Part shown: in pieces, positions 16,398-26,556 of the stretch
How positions within the stretch are numbered: the first letter of the stretch is position 1
Layout of the letters: every line of letters starts with the position of its first letter
Origin: Pseudomonadota bacterium
GTDB lineage: Bacteria > Myxococcota_A > Polyangia > Haliangiales > Haliangiaceae
Length of the DNA stretch: 38,197 nucleotides
Assembly (NCBI GenBank): GCA_022360315.1
Contig: JAKSDA010000448.1
Coordinates: 1-38,197 of the forward strand
Direction: 5' to 3'
Position numbers and translations under genes: made by a program
The notes under the pieces: model-generated
Database searches by the model: none
What the model saw: the letters and a program-made list of their open reading frames with translations, nothing else
Told to the model about the DNA's origin: nothing

Positions 16398-19229
16398 TCA
16401 ATCGAGCTCGAAGATCCGGCCTAGTACGCGCAGACTGTCGCGGGCCCGCTCGATTTGCTCCACTGCATCGCTGACCGATTCACTGAGTACCTGAGCGGTT
16501 ACCGAGTCGGATGGCATTGCGGCGGTCTCGTCGCTGGCTGCGCGCATGTTGGCGCGCAGAGCGGACATGCACTCCTGCAGGATAACCACGTGGTCGGTGA
16601 CCTCCTCGACCACATCCCCGTTGAGGGTGGATGCTGCTCCGGGGTCTTCGCTGAACCGCTCGAGGTCGCGCTCGAGAATCTCGACGTGCTGTTGCAACTC
16701 GATGACCTGCTTCTCGGCAGCGCGGTGCCTGTCCCGGTCTTTTTCGAGCACAGCAGCGCGATTTTGGAGCTCCTCGACGTTTCGGTGCAAACCGGCTGCT
16801 TCGGCATCGAGTTGCTCGATCTCCTGCTGGGCCCTCGCAGCCCGCTCGTCGGCGTCCTGCAACTCTTCGAGCTGCTCGCGCAGCTGGACCACCTCGGCTT
16901 CGAGCTCCTCGATGTCCTCTCGCGCACCCGCAGCCCGCTTTTCGGCATCACTGAGCTCTTCGAGCTGTTGGCGCAGCTTGACCACTTCGGCCTCGAGCTC
17001 CTCGATGTTCTCTTGCGTGCCCGCAGCCCGCCTGTCGGCATCATTGAGTTCTTCGAGCTGCTCGCGCAACTGGACCATCTCGGCTTCGAGCTCTTCGATG
17101 TCCTCTTGCGTACCTGCAGCGCGATTTTCGGCATCATGGAGCTCTTCGAGCTGTTGGCGCAACTTGATTACTTCGGCTTCGAGCTCCTCGATCTCCTCTT
17201 GCGCCTCCTCCTGGGCACCGGCAGCCTGTTCACTGGCTTCCTCGAGTCCCTCGATCTGGACGCGCAAGTCGACCACCTCGGCTTCCAGTTGTCGTTTTTC
17301 TCTCTCCATGGCAGCAGCCTCGGCGTCGAGGTCGCGCAGACGCTCGACCTCAGAAGCCAGCTCGTCGCGCTCTTCCTGTAGCAACTGGTTTTCCTCGTGG
17401 ATCGCTGCCAGCTGCCGTTCTATTTCGGCTTCAGCGCCCTCTTTCAGCGCCTCGATATCATCGGCCAAGGCGTCGCGTTGCTGGCTCACTGCCGCCAGCT
17501 GTGACGTTGCCGTGTGATTCTCGACCGCCATGGCAACAACTTGATCGCGCAGTTCGCCGAGTTCACCGGCCAGATCATCGCGTTCACTCATCACCGCGTC
17601 TAACTCGTCCTTGACGACGGTAAACTGGTCCTGGATAGTATCGAGCTCGTACCTGGTAGCTTCGAACGACTCCTTGAGAGCGCCGAGTTCTGCCTGCAAT
17701 TCGCGCCTCTCGAGCTCGCTGGCAACGACGTCCTCATCGACCGGCAAGCCGTCCCCCAGGTCGCGCAGAAAACTGATCTCACGGGCCAACGAATCGCGTT
17801 CTTTGACCAGCTTGTCGCGTTCCTGGACGATCTGGTATTTTTCCTTCTGAACCTGGGCCAATCGGCCGGCACTCTCCTTGTGCACGGTGTCCGTGGCGCT
17901 TTCCACTGCCTGCAGCTTGGTGAGCAGGCCGTCGCGCTCTTTTAGCAGCCTCTGGTGTTCGCGCCGAAGCAATGCGGCTTCCTGGTGTCTCTCCTCGTCG
18001 CTATCGCGCAGTTGGTGCATCTTGGCGATGAGGTCGTCTCGCTCGTCGGCGAGCTGGTCGCATACCTGGGCCATCGCCTCGAGCTCTCCGCGCACGCTGT
18101 CGAGCTTGTCGTTTGTGTCCTTGAGTCTGTCTGTGAGCGACCGATTCTCGGAGTCGAGCTCGGCAAGGCGTTCCTGGCCGTGGTCGTGGGCGTCACGCAG
18201 CTCGCGGGCGTTTTCCACTTCGGCCTTGAGTGCTGCCATTTCCGCGCGCAGCGCTTTGTTGGCCCGGTTCACCGCCTCGCCCGCCTCGCTCGCCCGGCGC
18301 AGGCGCTCGACCGAGTCGGCCAGCTCGCTCTGCCGCAAAAGGATCTGTCGATTGTCGGCTTCGAGGGTGGCCATCTCTTTTTCGACCGCGCGCAGGCGCT
18401 CGACTTCAGCGGCGAGATGATCGGCCCGCTTTTGCATCTCGGCCTGGGCATTCCTCTCGTCTTTGGCCTGAAGATCTCGCGACGCGAGCTCGTTTTCGAG
18501 CTGGTCGATGCGATTCTTGGCCGCGTCGAGTTGCTGTGATAGCTCGTCGAGCTGGTTTGCCACCTGTCCGCCCACATCGGTATCGCGGTGCTGTTCGAAC
18601 GCCTCTTCGAGCTGCCGGCGCTCGAGCTCGAGTTCGGTTTCCCACTCGATTCGAGCTCGCTGCAATGCCCGCTGCTTGGCGGCCTCGGCTTCGGCGCGAA
18701 TCTGATGAAGTTCCCGCTGCTTGGACGCCTCGAGTTCGGCGCGCACCTCTTCGACTTGCTGGCTCAGCTCCTCGGTGCTGGCCGAGGACTGAGTTCGCTG
18801 GCGCAGCTGGATATGCAGATCGGACACCCGTTCGCCCAGCGCGTTGCGCTCGTCGATCAGGGCTGCGCGGCTCTCTCGCTCCATTTTCAGCCATACCGAG
18901 AGCTGGGCATGAGCACCCGGGGAGGGCACGGCCGGCTGGCCATCCTCGGATTGCAGCTGGAGGAGAAAACTGCCCACAACCACGATTTCTCCGGCTGGCA
19001 CGTGGGCGTGGTCGATTCTTCTCGACCCGACGTACACGCCGTTTGCGCTGCCCAGATCCTCGATCCAGCAGTCGCGGCCATCACTGGTGATACGGGCGTG
19101 ACGACGCGATACACGGGTGTCTTCGCTGCGTATCTCGCACTCGGACGCCCGTCCAATGAGCACCGGCTCGGTGCCGATCTCGTACAGACGTTCTGCTCCG
19201 TCCGAGTCCCAGTACACCAGTGTCGGCAT
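16398..19229 (-). CDS. FHA-domain protein with a very long coiled coil
   Basis: 943 residues from the ATG at 19229 (MPTLVYWDSDGAE); an upstream in-frame start at 19307 would add 26 residues before the FHA fold. An N-terminal FHA domain (about 10-100) carries the phosphothreonine-binding residues GR, S-R-R-H and N-G in VLIGRASECEIRS, RVSRRHARI and GSANGVYVG. Residues of about 130-900 are nearly all charged heptad-like coiled coil. Toward the C-terminus are 31-residue repeats (see 16820-17195). A filamentous dimer that docks on a Thr-phosphorylated partner is likely, so it should act with Ser/Thr kinases, in cell polarity, motility or division scaffolds. No membrane segment. Confidence 0.88.
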   Translation of the reverse strand: MPTLVYWDSDGAERLYEIGTEPVLIGRASECEIRSEDTRVSRRHARITSDGRDCWIEDLGSANGVYVGSRRIDHAHVPAGEIVVVGSFLLQLQSEDGQPAVPSPGAHAQLSVWLKMERESRAALIDERNALGERVSDLHIQLRQRTQSSASTEELSQQVEEVRAELEASKQRELHQIRAEAEAAKQRALQRARIEWETELELERRQLEEAFEQHRDTDVGGQVANQLDELSQQLDAAKNRIDQLENELASRDLQAKDERNAQAEMQKRADHLAAEVERLRAVEKEMATLEADNRQILLRQSELADSVERLRRASEAGEAVNRANKALRAEMAALKAEVENARELRDAHDHGQERLAELDSENRSLTDRLKDTNDKLDSVRGELEAMAQVCDQLADERDDLIAKMHQLRDSDEERHQEAALLRREHQRLLKERDGLLTKLQAVESATDTVHKESAGRLAQVQKEKYQIVQERDKLVKERDSLAREISFLRDLGDGLPVDEDVVASELERRELQAELGALKESFEATRYELDTIQDQFTVVKDELDAVMSERDDLAGELGELRDQVVAMAVENHTATSQLAAVSQQRDALADDIEALKEGAEAEIERQLAAIHEENQLLQEERDELASEVERLRDLDAEAAAMEREKRQLEAEVVDLRVQIEGLEEASEQAAGAQEEAQEEIEELEAEVIKLRQQLEELHDAENRAAGTQEDIEELEAEMVQLREQLEELNDADRRAAGTQENIEELEAEVVKLRQQLEELSDAEKRAAGAREDIEELEAEVVQLREQLEELQDADERAARAQQEIEQLDAEAAGLHRNVEELQNRAAVLEKDRDRHRAAEKQVIELQQHVEILERDLERFSEDPGAASTLNGDVVEEVTDHVVILQECMSALRANMRAASDETAAMPSDSVTAQVLSESVSDAVEQIERARDSLRVLGRIFELD
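16820..17195 (-). repeat. 93-bp repeats within the coiled-coil gene
   Basis: About four imperfect 93-bp units, in frame, each encoding 31 residues built on DIEELEAEVVQLREQLEEL followed by a D-A-(E/D)-x-R-A-A-(G/R) linker. The repeated IEELEAE codons recur near 16905, 16998, 17091 and, less exactly, 17184. Confidence 0.85.
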
Positions 19230-19392
19230 TATTCGCTGGGGAACGTACCACGCTGCGTGGGTGCGGGATAGTTCCCGACCTGCCAGCTGTGCTCGGGTGG
19301 CGTCCACCCGACCCCTTCGGTCGGTGTGCGGGCAGGGTTTCGGCCGAACCAGCTGAACTGTGAGGTTGTCGGTAAACCGGCCCGGGCCGCGA

Positions 19393-20676
19393 TCACAGCC
19401 AGCGCCGGCACTGATAGAAGAGCCAGGATACCACCTTGTTGAACAGAGGTCGGCGCTGCCAAAGATCGAGAGTCAGCGGCAGGCATCTGGCCGCTTGGCG
19501 TTCGAACTCCTCGCGCATCAGTTGACCGATTGCCGGGTCGATGATTTCGACCATGACCTCCAGGTTATAGAAGAGACTGCGGGAGTCGAGGTTGTAACTC
19601 CCCACAGAGGACCATATCCAGTCGATGACGGCGATCTTGGCGTGCATCATGGTGTCCGGCCACAACAAGATCTCGATGCCGTGGCCGAGTAGCGAGCCGT
19701 ACATGTGCTGCCCGGCATATTGGATGATGAGGACATCGGAGTGTTCCGGGACGATTACCCGGACCCGTACACCGCGCTCCCTGGCTCTGCGCAGAGCGCG
19801 GCGGATACCGCGGTCGGGCAGAAAATAGGCGTTCATGATGTCGACGCTGTGGCGCGCCCGATTGATCGCGTGCAGGTAGGCGCGCCGGATCTTCCACCGC
19901 TGGCGAAACTGTCGATTGTCCACGACCCGGGCCAGACTCCTGCCTGCCGTATGCCGATCGAATACCCGGTCGCCCGGCTGCTCGGCTCGCTCGGAATCCC
20001 GTTTCGCAACGCTTGTCAGAACCGTCCTACCACTGGCGTCGCTCCGGGTGTGGACCGGCGGATACAGATCGCCGCCCTCGTTGATCCAGACCCGGCGAAA
20101 CAGGCGGGACAGCTCGGCGACGATCGGCCCGCACACCCGACAGTGCACATCGAACCAGCCAGCGCCGCCGTGGCCGGGCGGTATGTAGTCGTCGCTGATG
20201 TTGATCCCACCGGTAAAACCGACCGCGTCGTCCACGACCAGAATCTTGCGGTGATCGCGTCGGGTCACGCCAAAACGAGCTTTCCACGGGGCGATCGGAT
20301 GATATGCGAGTACCCGCACGCCATCGCGCTCGAGCCTGGCGATGAACTCTCTGCGCAGACCAAATCCACCCACTGCGTCGTAGATCAGTCGCACCGTCAC
20401 GCCGTGGCGGGCTCGCTCTCGGAGCGCTTCTGCAAAGCGCTGTCCGATCGCGTCCGAGGCGAGGATATAGGTTTCGAGGAAGACAGTCCGTTCGGCCTTC
20501 GAAATCGCGTCGAGCATGGCTGGATACGCTTCTTCACCGCCGCGCAAGAGGGTGATCTGGTTGCCCGGCGAAAGCTGCGTGGGGCGCACTGCATAGCTGA
20601 GCTTTTGGGGAGAAAGCCCGGTCTCTTCGAGCAGAGCGCGGACACGATCTGCCGGTTTGCTGGGCTTTTTCGACAT
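19393..20676 (-). CDS. Phospholipase D-type cardiolipin synthase
   Basis: About 427 residues. Two HKD motifs are intact: H-R-K-I-L-V-V-D (in RRDHRKILVVDDAVGFTGG) and H-A-K-I-A-V-I-D (in MMHAKIAVIDWIWSSVGSYN), both followed by the G-S/G-G residues of the PLD family. The likely reaction is phosphatidyl transfer between phosphatidylglycerol molecules to form cardiolipin. It lacks the two N-terminal membrane helices of ClsA, so it resembles ClsB-like soluble or peripheral enzymes. The start is taken as the ATG at 20676; an ATG at 20691 is also possible. A still longer frame to a GTG at 20721 runs into the groEL terminator and is rejected. Confidence 0.87.
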   Translation of the reverse strand: MSKKPSKPADRVRALLEETGLSPQKLSYAVRPTQLSPGNQITLLRGGEEAYPAMLDAISKAERTVFLETYILASDAIGQRFAEALRERARHGVTVRLIYDAVGGFGLRREFIARLERDGVRVLAYHPIAPWKARFGVTRRDHRKILVVDDAVGFTGGINISDDYIPPGHGGAGWFDVHCRVCGPIVAELSRLFRRVWINEGGDLYPPVHTRSDASGRTVLTSVAKRDSERAEQPGDRVFDRHTAGRSLARVVDNRQFRQRWKIRRAYLHAINRARHSVDIMNAYFLPDRGIRRALRRARERGVRVRVIVPEHSDVLIIQYAGQHMYGSLLGHGIEILLWPDTMMHAKIAVIDWIWSSVGSYNLDSRSLFYNLEVMVEIIDPAIGQLMREEFERQAARCLPLTLDLWQRRPLFNKVVSWLFYQCRRWL

Positions 20677-20701
20677 CGGATGGACTGGCATCTTCGCAAA
20701 C

Positions 20702-20735
20702 AAAAAGCCGGAAGGAGCCACCTCCTTCCGGCTTT
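20702..20735 (-). terminator. Rho-independent terminator of groESL
   Basis: A perfect 14-bp inverted repeat (AAAGCCGGAAGGAG / CTCCTTCCGGCTTT) with a 4-base loop at 20718-20721. Read on the minus strand it ends in TTTTT and lies just beyond the groEL stop at 20789, so it should end the groES-groEL transcript. Confidence 0.9.
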
Positions 20736-20788
20736 CTGAGATTTACTCTATCGCGCCTGGCCGATGAGCCGGCGGAGCGAGCCAGCGG

Positions 20789-22441
<1,653 letters not shown>

Positions 22442-22546
22442 TTTCTTCCTTTTGGGGTGTGTCCATTTATCAGGACGCCCGGGCCCATACAGAGACCTGG
22501 CTCGGCGGCCTGAGCGTCGGAATGTGGTTTGGAGTTATGCGAAGAC

Positions 22547-22834
22547 TCAGTCGAGTACGGCGAGAATGTCGTCTTCGCGCATGATCAGGTGCTCTTCACC
22601 TTCGATCTTGACCTCGGTACCGCTGTACTTGGAGAACAGCACCTTATCGCCCTCTTTGACCTGTAGAGCGATGGCCTTGCCGTCCTTGTCTCGTTTGCCG
22701 CTTCCCACGGCGACCACTTTGGCCTGGATGGGTTTCTCCTTGGCCGAGTCGGGGATGTAAATCCCACCTGCAGTCTTCTCTTCTTCATCGATTCTTTTGA
22801 CCAACACTCGATCGTGCAGAGGACGAATCTTCAT
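22547..22834 (-). CDS. groES: 10-kDa co-chaperonin GroES
   Basis: 95 residues. MKIRPLHDRVLVKRIDEEEK, the mobile loop KTAGGIYIPDSAKEKP and the C-terminal DILAVLD are typical. The heptameric lid of GroEL. A GGAG lies nine bases upstream of the ATG. First gene of the operon, preceded by a heat-shock-type control region. Confidence 0.97.
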   Translation of the reverse strand: MKIRPLHDRVLVKRIDEEEKTAGGIYIPDSAKEKPIQAKVVAVGSGKRDKDGKAIALQVKEGDKVLFSKYSGTEVKIEGEEHLIMREDDILAVLD

Positions 22835-22864
22835 GGTTGTCGACTCCTTATCGTGGAATTCAGG

Positions 22865-22886
22865 CGATGTCTTGCGAGCGACATCG
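22865..22886 (-). promoter_or_regulatory. Stem-loop in the groES 5' leader
   Basis: A perfect 7-bp inverted repeat CGATGTC / GACATCG with an 8-base loop lies 30-50 bases before the groES start. Part of it (GC-R-AGCGACATC) is repeated directly at about 22901-22912. It could shape translation or mRNA stability; function not known. Confidence 0.45.
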
Positions 22887-22910
22887 ATTTTTCTCTACGT
22901 GCAAGCGACA

Positions 22911-22939
22911 TCAATATGCATGCTTTGTCGTTTTGGCAA
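22911..22939 (-). promoter_or_regulatory. Predicted sigma-70-type promoter of groESL
   Basis: On the minus strand a -35 box TTGCCA (22939-22934) is separated by exactly 17 bases from TATTGA (22916-22911). The -35 matches five of six consensus bases; the -10 is poorer. The position, 77 bases before groES, suits a short leader. Confidence 0.5.
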
Positions 22940-22960
22940 CCCCCTGGGGGAGAGTGCTAG
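22933..22960 (-). promoter_or_regulatory. Degenerate CIRCE (HrcA operator) at the groESL promoter
   Basis: On the minus strand CTAGCACTC (22960-22952) matches eight of nine bases of the left CIRCE arm TTAGCACTC. The other arm, GGTTGCCAA (22941-22933), matches GAGTGCTAA at six of nine bases with a 10-base instead of 9-base spacer, and overlaps the -35 box. The spacer includes a C5-T-G5 palindrome. HrcA control is plausible but needs testing. Confidence 0.5.
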
Positions 22961-23196
22961 AATTTTTATTTTTATTCATTTATTTCAAAAGGTTACAAGT
23001 CCACAAATGAGCGGGCGCCCGCCCTTTGTGGCCGATGGTCCGACGCGTTACGCGATGGTGTGGAGAAATGGGCCGACGATCCGCGTGAACTTGCGCATCG
23101 CATTATCTGCGGGGCCTACGGTTTGCCGTCGGGCTGGCAAAATGTGGTATCACGGCTGTGCTGCTGCCAGTAGAGCGGGGCACAAAAGGAGTTTGC

Positions 23197-24339
23197 ATGA
23201 GCGACGACCTTCTCGAATGGCGCAAGCAGTTTTCGGCCCTGGACGACTGCGTGCACCTCATCTCCCACTCTTTGGGTTGTATTCCCGACCGGGCCGAAGA
23301 GTACATGGCCCAGTTCCTCGAGCTGTGGCGTACCCGCTCGATCACTGCATGGGACGAATGGTTGCCCGAGGTGGACCGGGCGGCTGGGCGCATCGAGCGC
23401 TTGCTCAGTGCGCCCAAGGGCACGGTGATCATGCATACCAATGTCTCGATCGTGCAGTCGATTCTGGCCTCGTGCTTCGACTACCCCGAGGAGCGCAACA
23501 AGATCGTGTACAGCGATCTCAATTTTCCCACCGTATCCTACGTGTGGAAGGCCGAGGAGCGGCGCGGTGCCAGGGTCCACCTGGTCAAATCCGCGGACGG
23601 GGTTACCGTGGACACCGAGGCGTTGTGCGACGCGATCGATGAACAGACTGCCTTGGTGCCCATCTCGCACGTCATTTTCGTCTCGGGTTATATTCAGGAC
23701 GCCAAGGCGATCTGTCGGAAAGCCCAATCGGTGGGAGCCCACGTCGTGCTGGACTGTTACCAGTCACTCGGCACGATTCCGGTCGACATCGTCGATATCG
23801 GAGCGTCGTTTGCCTGCGGAGGTTCGGTCAAGTATCTTTGTGGCGGCCCAGGTGCCGCGTACCTATATGTCAGGGACGATCTGATCGAGACCTTCGAGCC
23901 GCGAGTGACCGGCTGGTTCGGCAACGAATCGCCGTTTGCTTTCACCATGCCGGAGCAATCGTATGCCGAGAATATCTGGCGATATATGGGCGGCACTCCG
24001 GCGGTAGCAGCGCTGTATCAGGCCCGCGCCGGGGCTGAGATCCTGAACGAGATCGGCGCGACCAGAATCCGCGAAAAGAGCTTGCGGCAGACCCAGCGCA
24101 TTATCGACAGAGTCGATGAGTTAAAATTCGAGCTCAACTCACCGCGCGAGCCGGCCAGGCGAGGCGGTTCGGTGGCCTTCGACTTTGTCGGAGCAGCTGA
24201 TATTGCGCGCGAACTCAACCGGCGCAAATTCTTCTGCGACTATCGGCCGGGAGCTGGCGTGCGCGTGGCCCCACATTTCTACACCAGGGACGAGGAGATC
24301 GATCTCTTTTTCGAAGAGCTCCTCAACGTCCGCGGTTGA
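23197..24339 (+). CDS. Kynureninase-like PLP-dependent enzyme (aminotransferase class V fold)
   Basis: 380 residues from the ATG at 23197, which has a strong AAGGAG six bases upstream. Fold-type I PLP residues are visible: Asp186 in VVLDCYQSLGTIPVD and the Schiff-base Lys212 in GGSVKYLCGGPGAAYLYV. The following RVTGWFGNE resembles the kynureninase GWWGH region. Kynureninase proper would cleave L-kynurenine to anthranilate and alanine, but other class V activities are possible. No other tryptophan-degradation genes are nearby. It is divergent from groES. Confidence 0.8.
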   Translation: MSDDLLEWRKQFSALDDCVHLISHSLGCIPDRAEEYMAQFLELWRTRSITAWDEWLPEVDRAAGRIERLLSAPKGTVIMHTNVSIVQSILASCFDYPEERNKIVYSDLNFPTVSYVWKAEERRGARVHLVKSADGVTVDTEALCDAIDEQTALVPISHVIFVSGYIQDAKAICRKAQSVGAHVVLDCYQSLGTIPVDIVDIGASFACGGSVKYLCGGPGAAYLYVRDDLIETFEPRVTGWFGNESPFAFTMPEQSYAENIWRYMGGTPAVAALYQARAGAEILNEIGATRIREKSLRQTQRIIDRVDELKFELNSPREPARRGGSVAFDFVGAADIARELNRRKFFCDYRPGAGVRVAPHFYTRDEEIDLFFEELLNVRG

Positions 24340-24400
24340 AATGGGTTTGCGGCTCCAGCGACGTCCGGCAACATGAAGTCGCGATCAGCGGGAGTCGCGA

Positions 24401-24802
24401 TCAGTCGCCGCCCGAGGTCGGGGACAGCTCGGCGAGTTTGTTCTCCTCTTTTGCTGCGTCGTCGGCGCCGTCCAGAGGGGATTTTTGCTCGGTGATGTTG
24501 GCCCATTTGTTCGCGCCGTCGATCAACGCCTGGGGCCAACCTTCAGTGTCGGCGTCATCGACCTCTTTGGCTCCCGAATAAACGGCATTGAGCTCGATGT
24601 AGACATTCCATTTTTCGGGCAGCTCGCTCTCCTCAAAGATGGCGGTGGTCGGGCATTCGGGTTCGCATGCGCCGCAGTCGATGCACTCATCCGGGTGAAT
24701 GACGAGCATATTTTCACCCTCGTAGAAGCAGTCGACAGGGCAGACAGCAACACAGTCGGTGTACTTACACTTTACACACGGGTCGGCTACAATGTAGGCC
24801 AT
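24401..24802 (-). CDS. fdxA: Seven-iron ferredoxin FdxA
   Basis: 133 residues. The start is decided by the ribosome binding site: AGGAGG directly abuts a first ATG (24808) but sits six bases from the second (24802), which gives the family's usual MAYIV. Cysteines 9, 17 and 50 match the 3Fe-4S ligands, and 21, 40, 43 and 46 the 4Fe-4S ligands, of Azotobacter-type ferredoxin I. The 60-residue tail is acidic. A low-potential cytoplasmic electron carrier; its partners are not evident here. Confidence 0.95.
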   Translation of the reverse strand: MAYIVADPCVKCKYTDCVAVCPVDCFYEGENMLVIHPDECIDCGACEPECPTTAIFEESELPEKWNVYIELNAVYSGAKEVDDADTEGWPQALIDGANKWANITEQKSPLDGADDAAKEENKLAELSPTSGGD

Positions 24803-25137
24803 ATCCATCCTCCTGGAATGTACCGCCAGGCCAGTGCGGTCTTTCGTCGGGGCAGTCGTTCATAGTCGAAATCGGAACTGGGCGCCAGAGGTTACCCCAC
24901 AAGAAAGGCTGATAATATGTCTCGAGGAGTCAATTTGGTTCGACTCCAAACACAGTGGGCGAGCCGGGCTCGCAGTGCAGCTATGGTTCTCGGCCGAGTT
25001 TGCCCGTTCATCGTTGCCAGCAGTCCAAAGTGTTAGAATCGATTGTGATTTTGTGTTTCGCCGAGATCGGCAGAGCGAATTGCTGAGCTATCTGCGAGTC
25101 CGGACATCGGCAATAATGCGGGCTAGACTTCGTGGCC
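24803..25137. other. Intergenic region between fdxA and aat
   Basis: About 335 bases between divergent genes, so it should hold both promoters. Short open frames have no recognisable features. No RNA gene or strong hairpin was seen. Confidence 0.5.
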
Positions 25138-25824
25138 ATGCCCGTCTTTCGTCTCGACGAGCGTCTGCTCTTTCCGCCAGCCGAGCTGGCCGACGAGAAC
25201 GGCGTTATTGCCGTGGGCGGTGATCTCCGGCCCGAGCGTCTGCTCCTGGCCTACGCATCGGGCATCTTTCCCTGGTACGGTGAGGATTTGCCCATTATCT
25301 GGCACTCTCCTGATCCACGCATGGTACTCGAGGCCGATTCGATCCATATTTCGCGTAGCCTGCGCAAGTCGATCCGCAAACGTCCCTACGAGATCCGGCT
25401 GGACACTGCGTTCGATCGGGTCATCGAGGCATGTGCCGCAACCCCCCGCATGGACCAGGACGGCACGTGGATCATCGACGAGGTCAAGGACGCCTATCTG
25501 CAGCTGCATCAGCTGGGCTTTGCCCACAGTGCCGAAGCCTGGCGCGGCGACGAACTGGTCGGCGGCCTCTACGGCGTGTCGCTGGGCGCGGCATTTTTTG
25601 GCGAATCCATGTTCGCCCGGGCCGACGACGCGTCCAAGATCGCGTTCGTCGTTCTGGTCGAGCAGCTCGCAGCCTGGAGTATCGATCTGATCGACTGCCA
25701 GGTCTACACCGACCATCTGGCTCGGTTCGGCGCCGAGGAATGGTCGCGCGAGGAATTTCTTGCCGCGCTTGAAAACGCGCTGGAAAAGCCCACGCGGTGT
25801 GGCGTGTGGAGTCTGGATGTCTGA
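25138..25824 (+). CDS. aat: Leucyl/phenylalanyl-tRNA--protein transferase
   Basis: 228 residues. Family signatures are clear: NGVIAVGGDLRPERLLLAYA, GIFPWY, WHSPDPRMVL, the HISRSLRKSIRK basic segment, AEAWRGDELVGGLYGV and GAAFFGESMF. It adds Leu or Phe from aminoacyl-tRNA to N-terminal Arg/Lys, marking proteins for ClpS/ClpAP degradation (the N-degron pathway). The ATG at 25138 is preferred to a GTG two codons earlier. It precedes folA by about 140 bases on the same strand. Confidence 0.96.
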   Translation: MPVFRLDERLLFPPAELADENGVIAVGGDLRPERLLLAYASGIFPWYGEDLPIIWHSPDPRMVLEADSIHISRSLRKSIRKRPYEIRLDTAFDRVIEACAATPRMDQDGTWIIDEVKDAYLQLHQLGFAHSAEAWRGDELVGGLYGVSLGAAFFGESMFARADDASKIAFVVLVEQLAAWSIDLIDCQVYTDHLARFGAEEWSREEFLAALENALEKPTRCGVWSLDV

Positions 25825-25965
25825 AAAAGCAGCTATCGCGTACACCCTGTCCTGTGCCCCGAATACGAGCGGGACGTCCCGGCAAGCAATGCGAAGCGGA
25901 GTTTATACGGCGCGGGACGGCCGGTCGTTCGATCACAGTGACTCGTGGTGTGGCGGAGTGTGCGG

Positions 25966-26556
25966 ATGAGCGGAGAGTTTGACATCGTCGTGGCCATCGA
26001 TCGCGATCGGGGCATTGCCAGAGCGGGCCAGATCCCATGGCGTCTGCCCGGCGATGTCGCTCATTTCAAGACGCTCACCCGCACAACCCGGGCGTCCGGA
26101 ACGCGCAACGCGGTGGTCATGGGGCGCAAGACCTGGGATTCGATCCCCGATCGCCTTCGGCCTCTGCTCGGGCGCAAGAACGCCGTTTTGACCCGGCAAC
26201 ACCAGCTCGAGGTACCCGGGGGTGTGATGTGTGCATCCAGTCTGGACCGGGCTCTGGCCGGGTTGCGGATCGAGCAGGCCCACGGAGACCGGCCGATCGA
26301 ACGCATCTTTGTGATCGGTGGCAGCGAGATCTACGCCGAGGCTGTGGGCAAGCTCGGGTGCCGGACCATCTATCTCACGCGTGTGGATGGCAGTTTCGAC
26401 TGTGACAGGTTTTTCCCCCCATTTGAGCGCGACTACCAGCTGATCGAGGTAGTGTGCAAGGAGCGGGAAAACGGTCTCGCCTATGGTATCGAGGTCTGGC
26501 AGCGGCATGGCCGGCGAGGGCGCCGAGCAAGGAGCCGACAAGGACAACCAGTATGA
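25966..26556 (+). CDS. folA: Dihydrofolate reductase
   Basis: 196 residues, slightly longer than usual because of a basic C-terminal tail (RHGRRGRRARSRQG). GQIPWRLPGDVAHFK contains the catalytic Asp30; VVMGRKTWDSIP and RIFVIGGSEIYAEA are the NADPH- and fold-forming segments. It reduces dihydrofolate to tetrahydrofolate. GGAG lies seven bases before the ATG at 25966. Its TGA overlaps the ATG of the dehydrogenase gene that follows (ATGA, 26553-26556). Confidence 0.95.
   Translation: MSGEFDIVVAIDRDRGIARAGQIPWRLPGDVAHFKTLTRTTRASGTRNAVVMGRKTWDSIPDRLRPLLGRKNAVLTRQHQLEVPGGVMCASSLDRALAGLRIEQAHGDRPIERIFVIGGSEIYAEAVGKLGCRTIYLTRVDGSFDCDRFFPPFERDYQLIEVVCKERENGLAYGIEVWQRHGRRGRRARSRQGQPV

Noticed and set aside
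16455..17517. Long plus-strand open frames opposite the coiled-coil gene, rich in Leu or Ser
   Set aside because: They mirror the repetitive GAG/CTG codons of the coiled coil and have no independent features.
20677..20721. Longer start (GTG at 20721) for the cardiolipin synthase gene
   Set aside because: It would lie inside the groEL terminator hairpin and adds residues outside the family's core; the ATGs at 20676 or 20691 are better.
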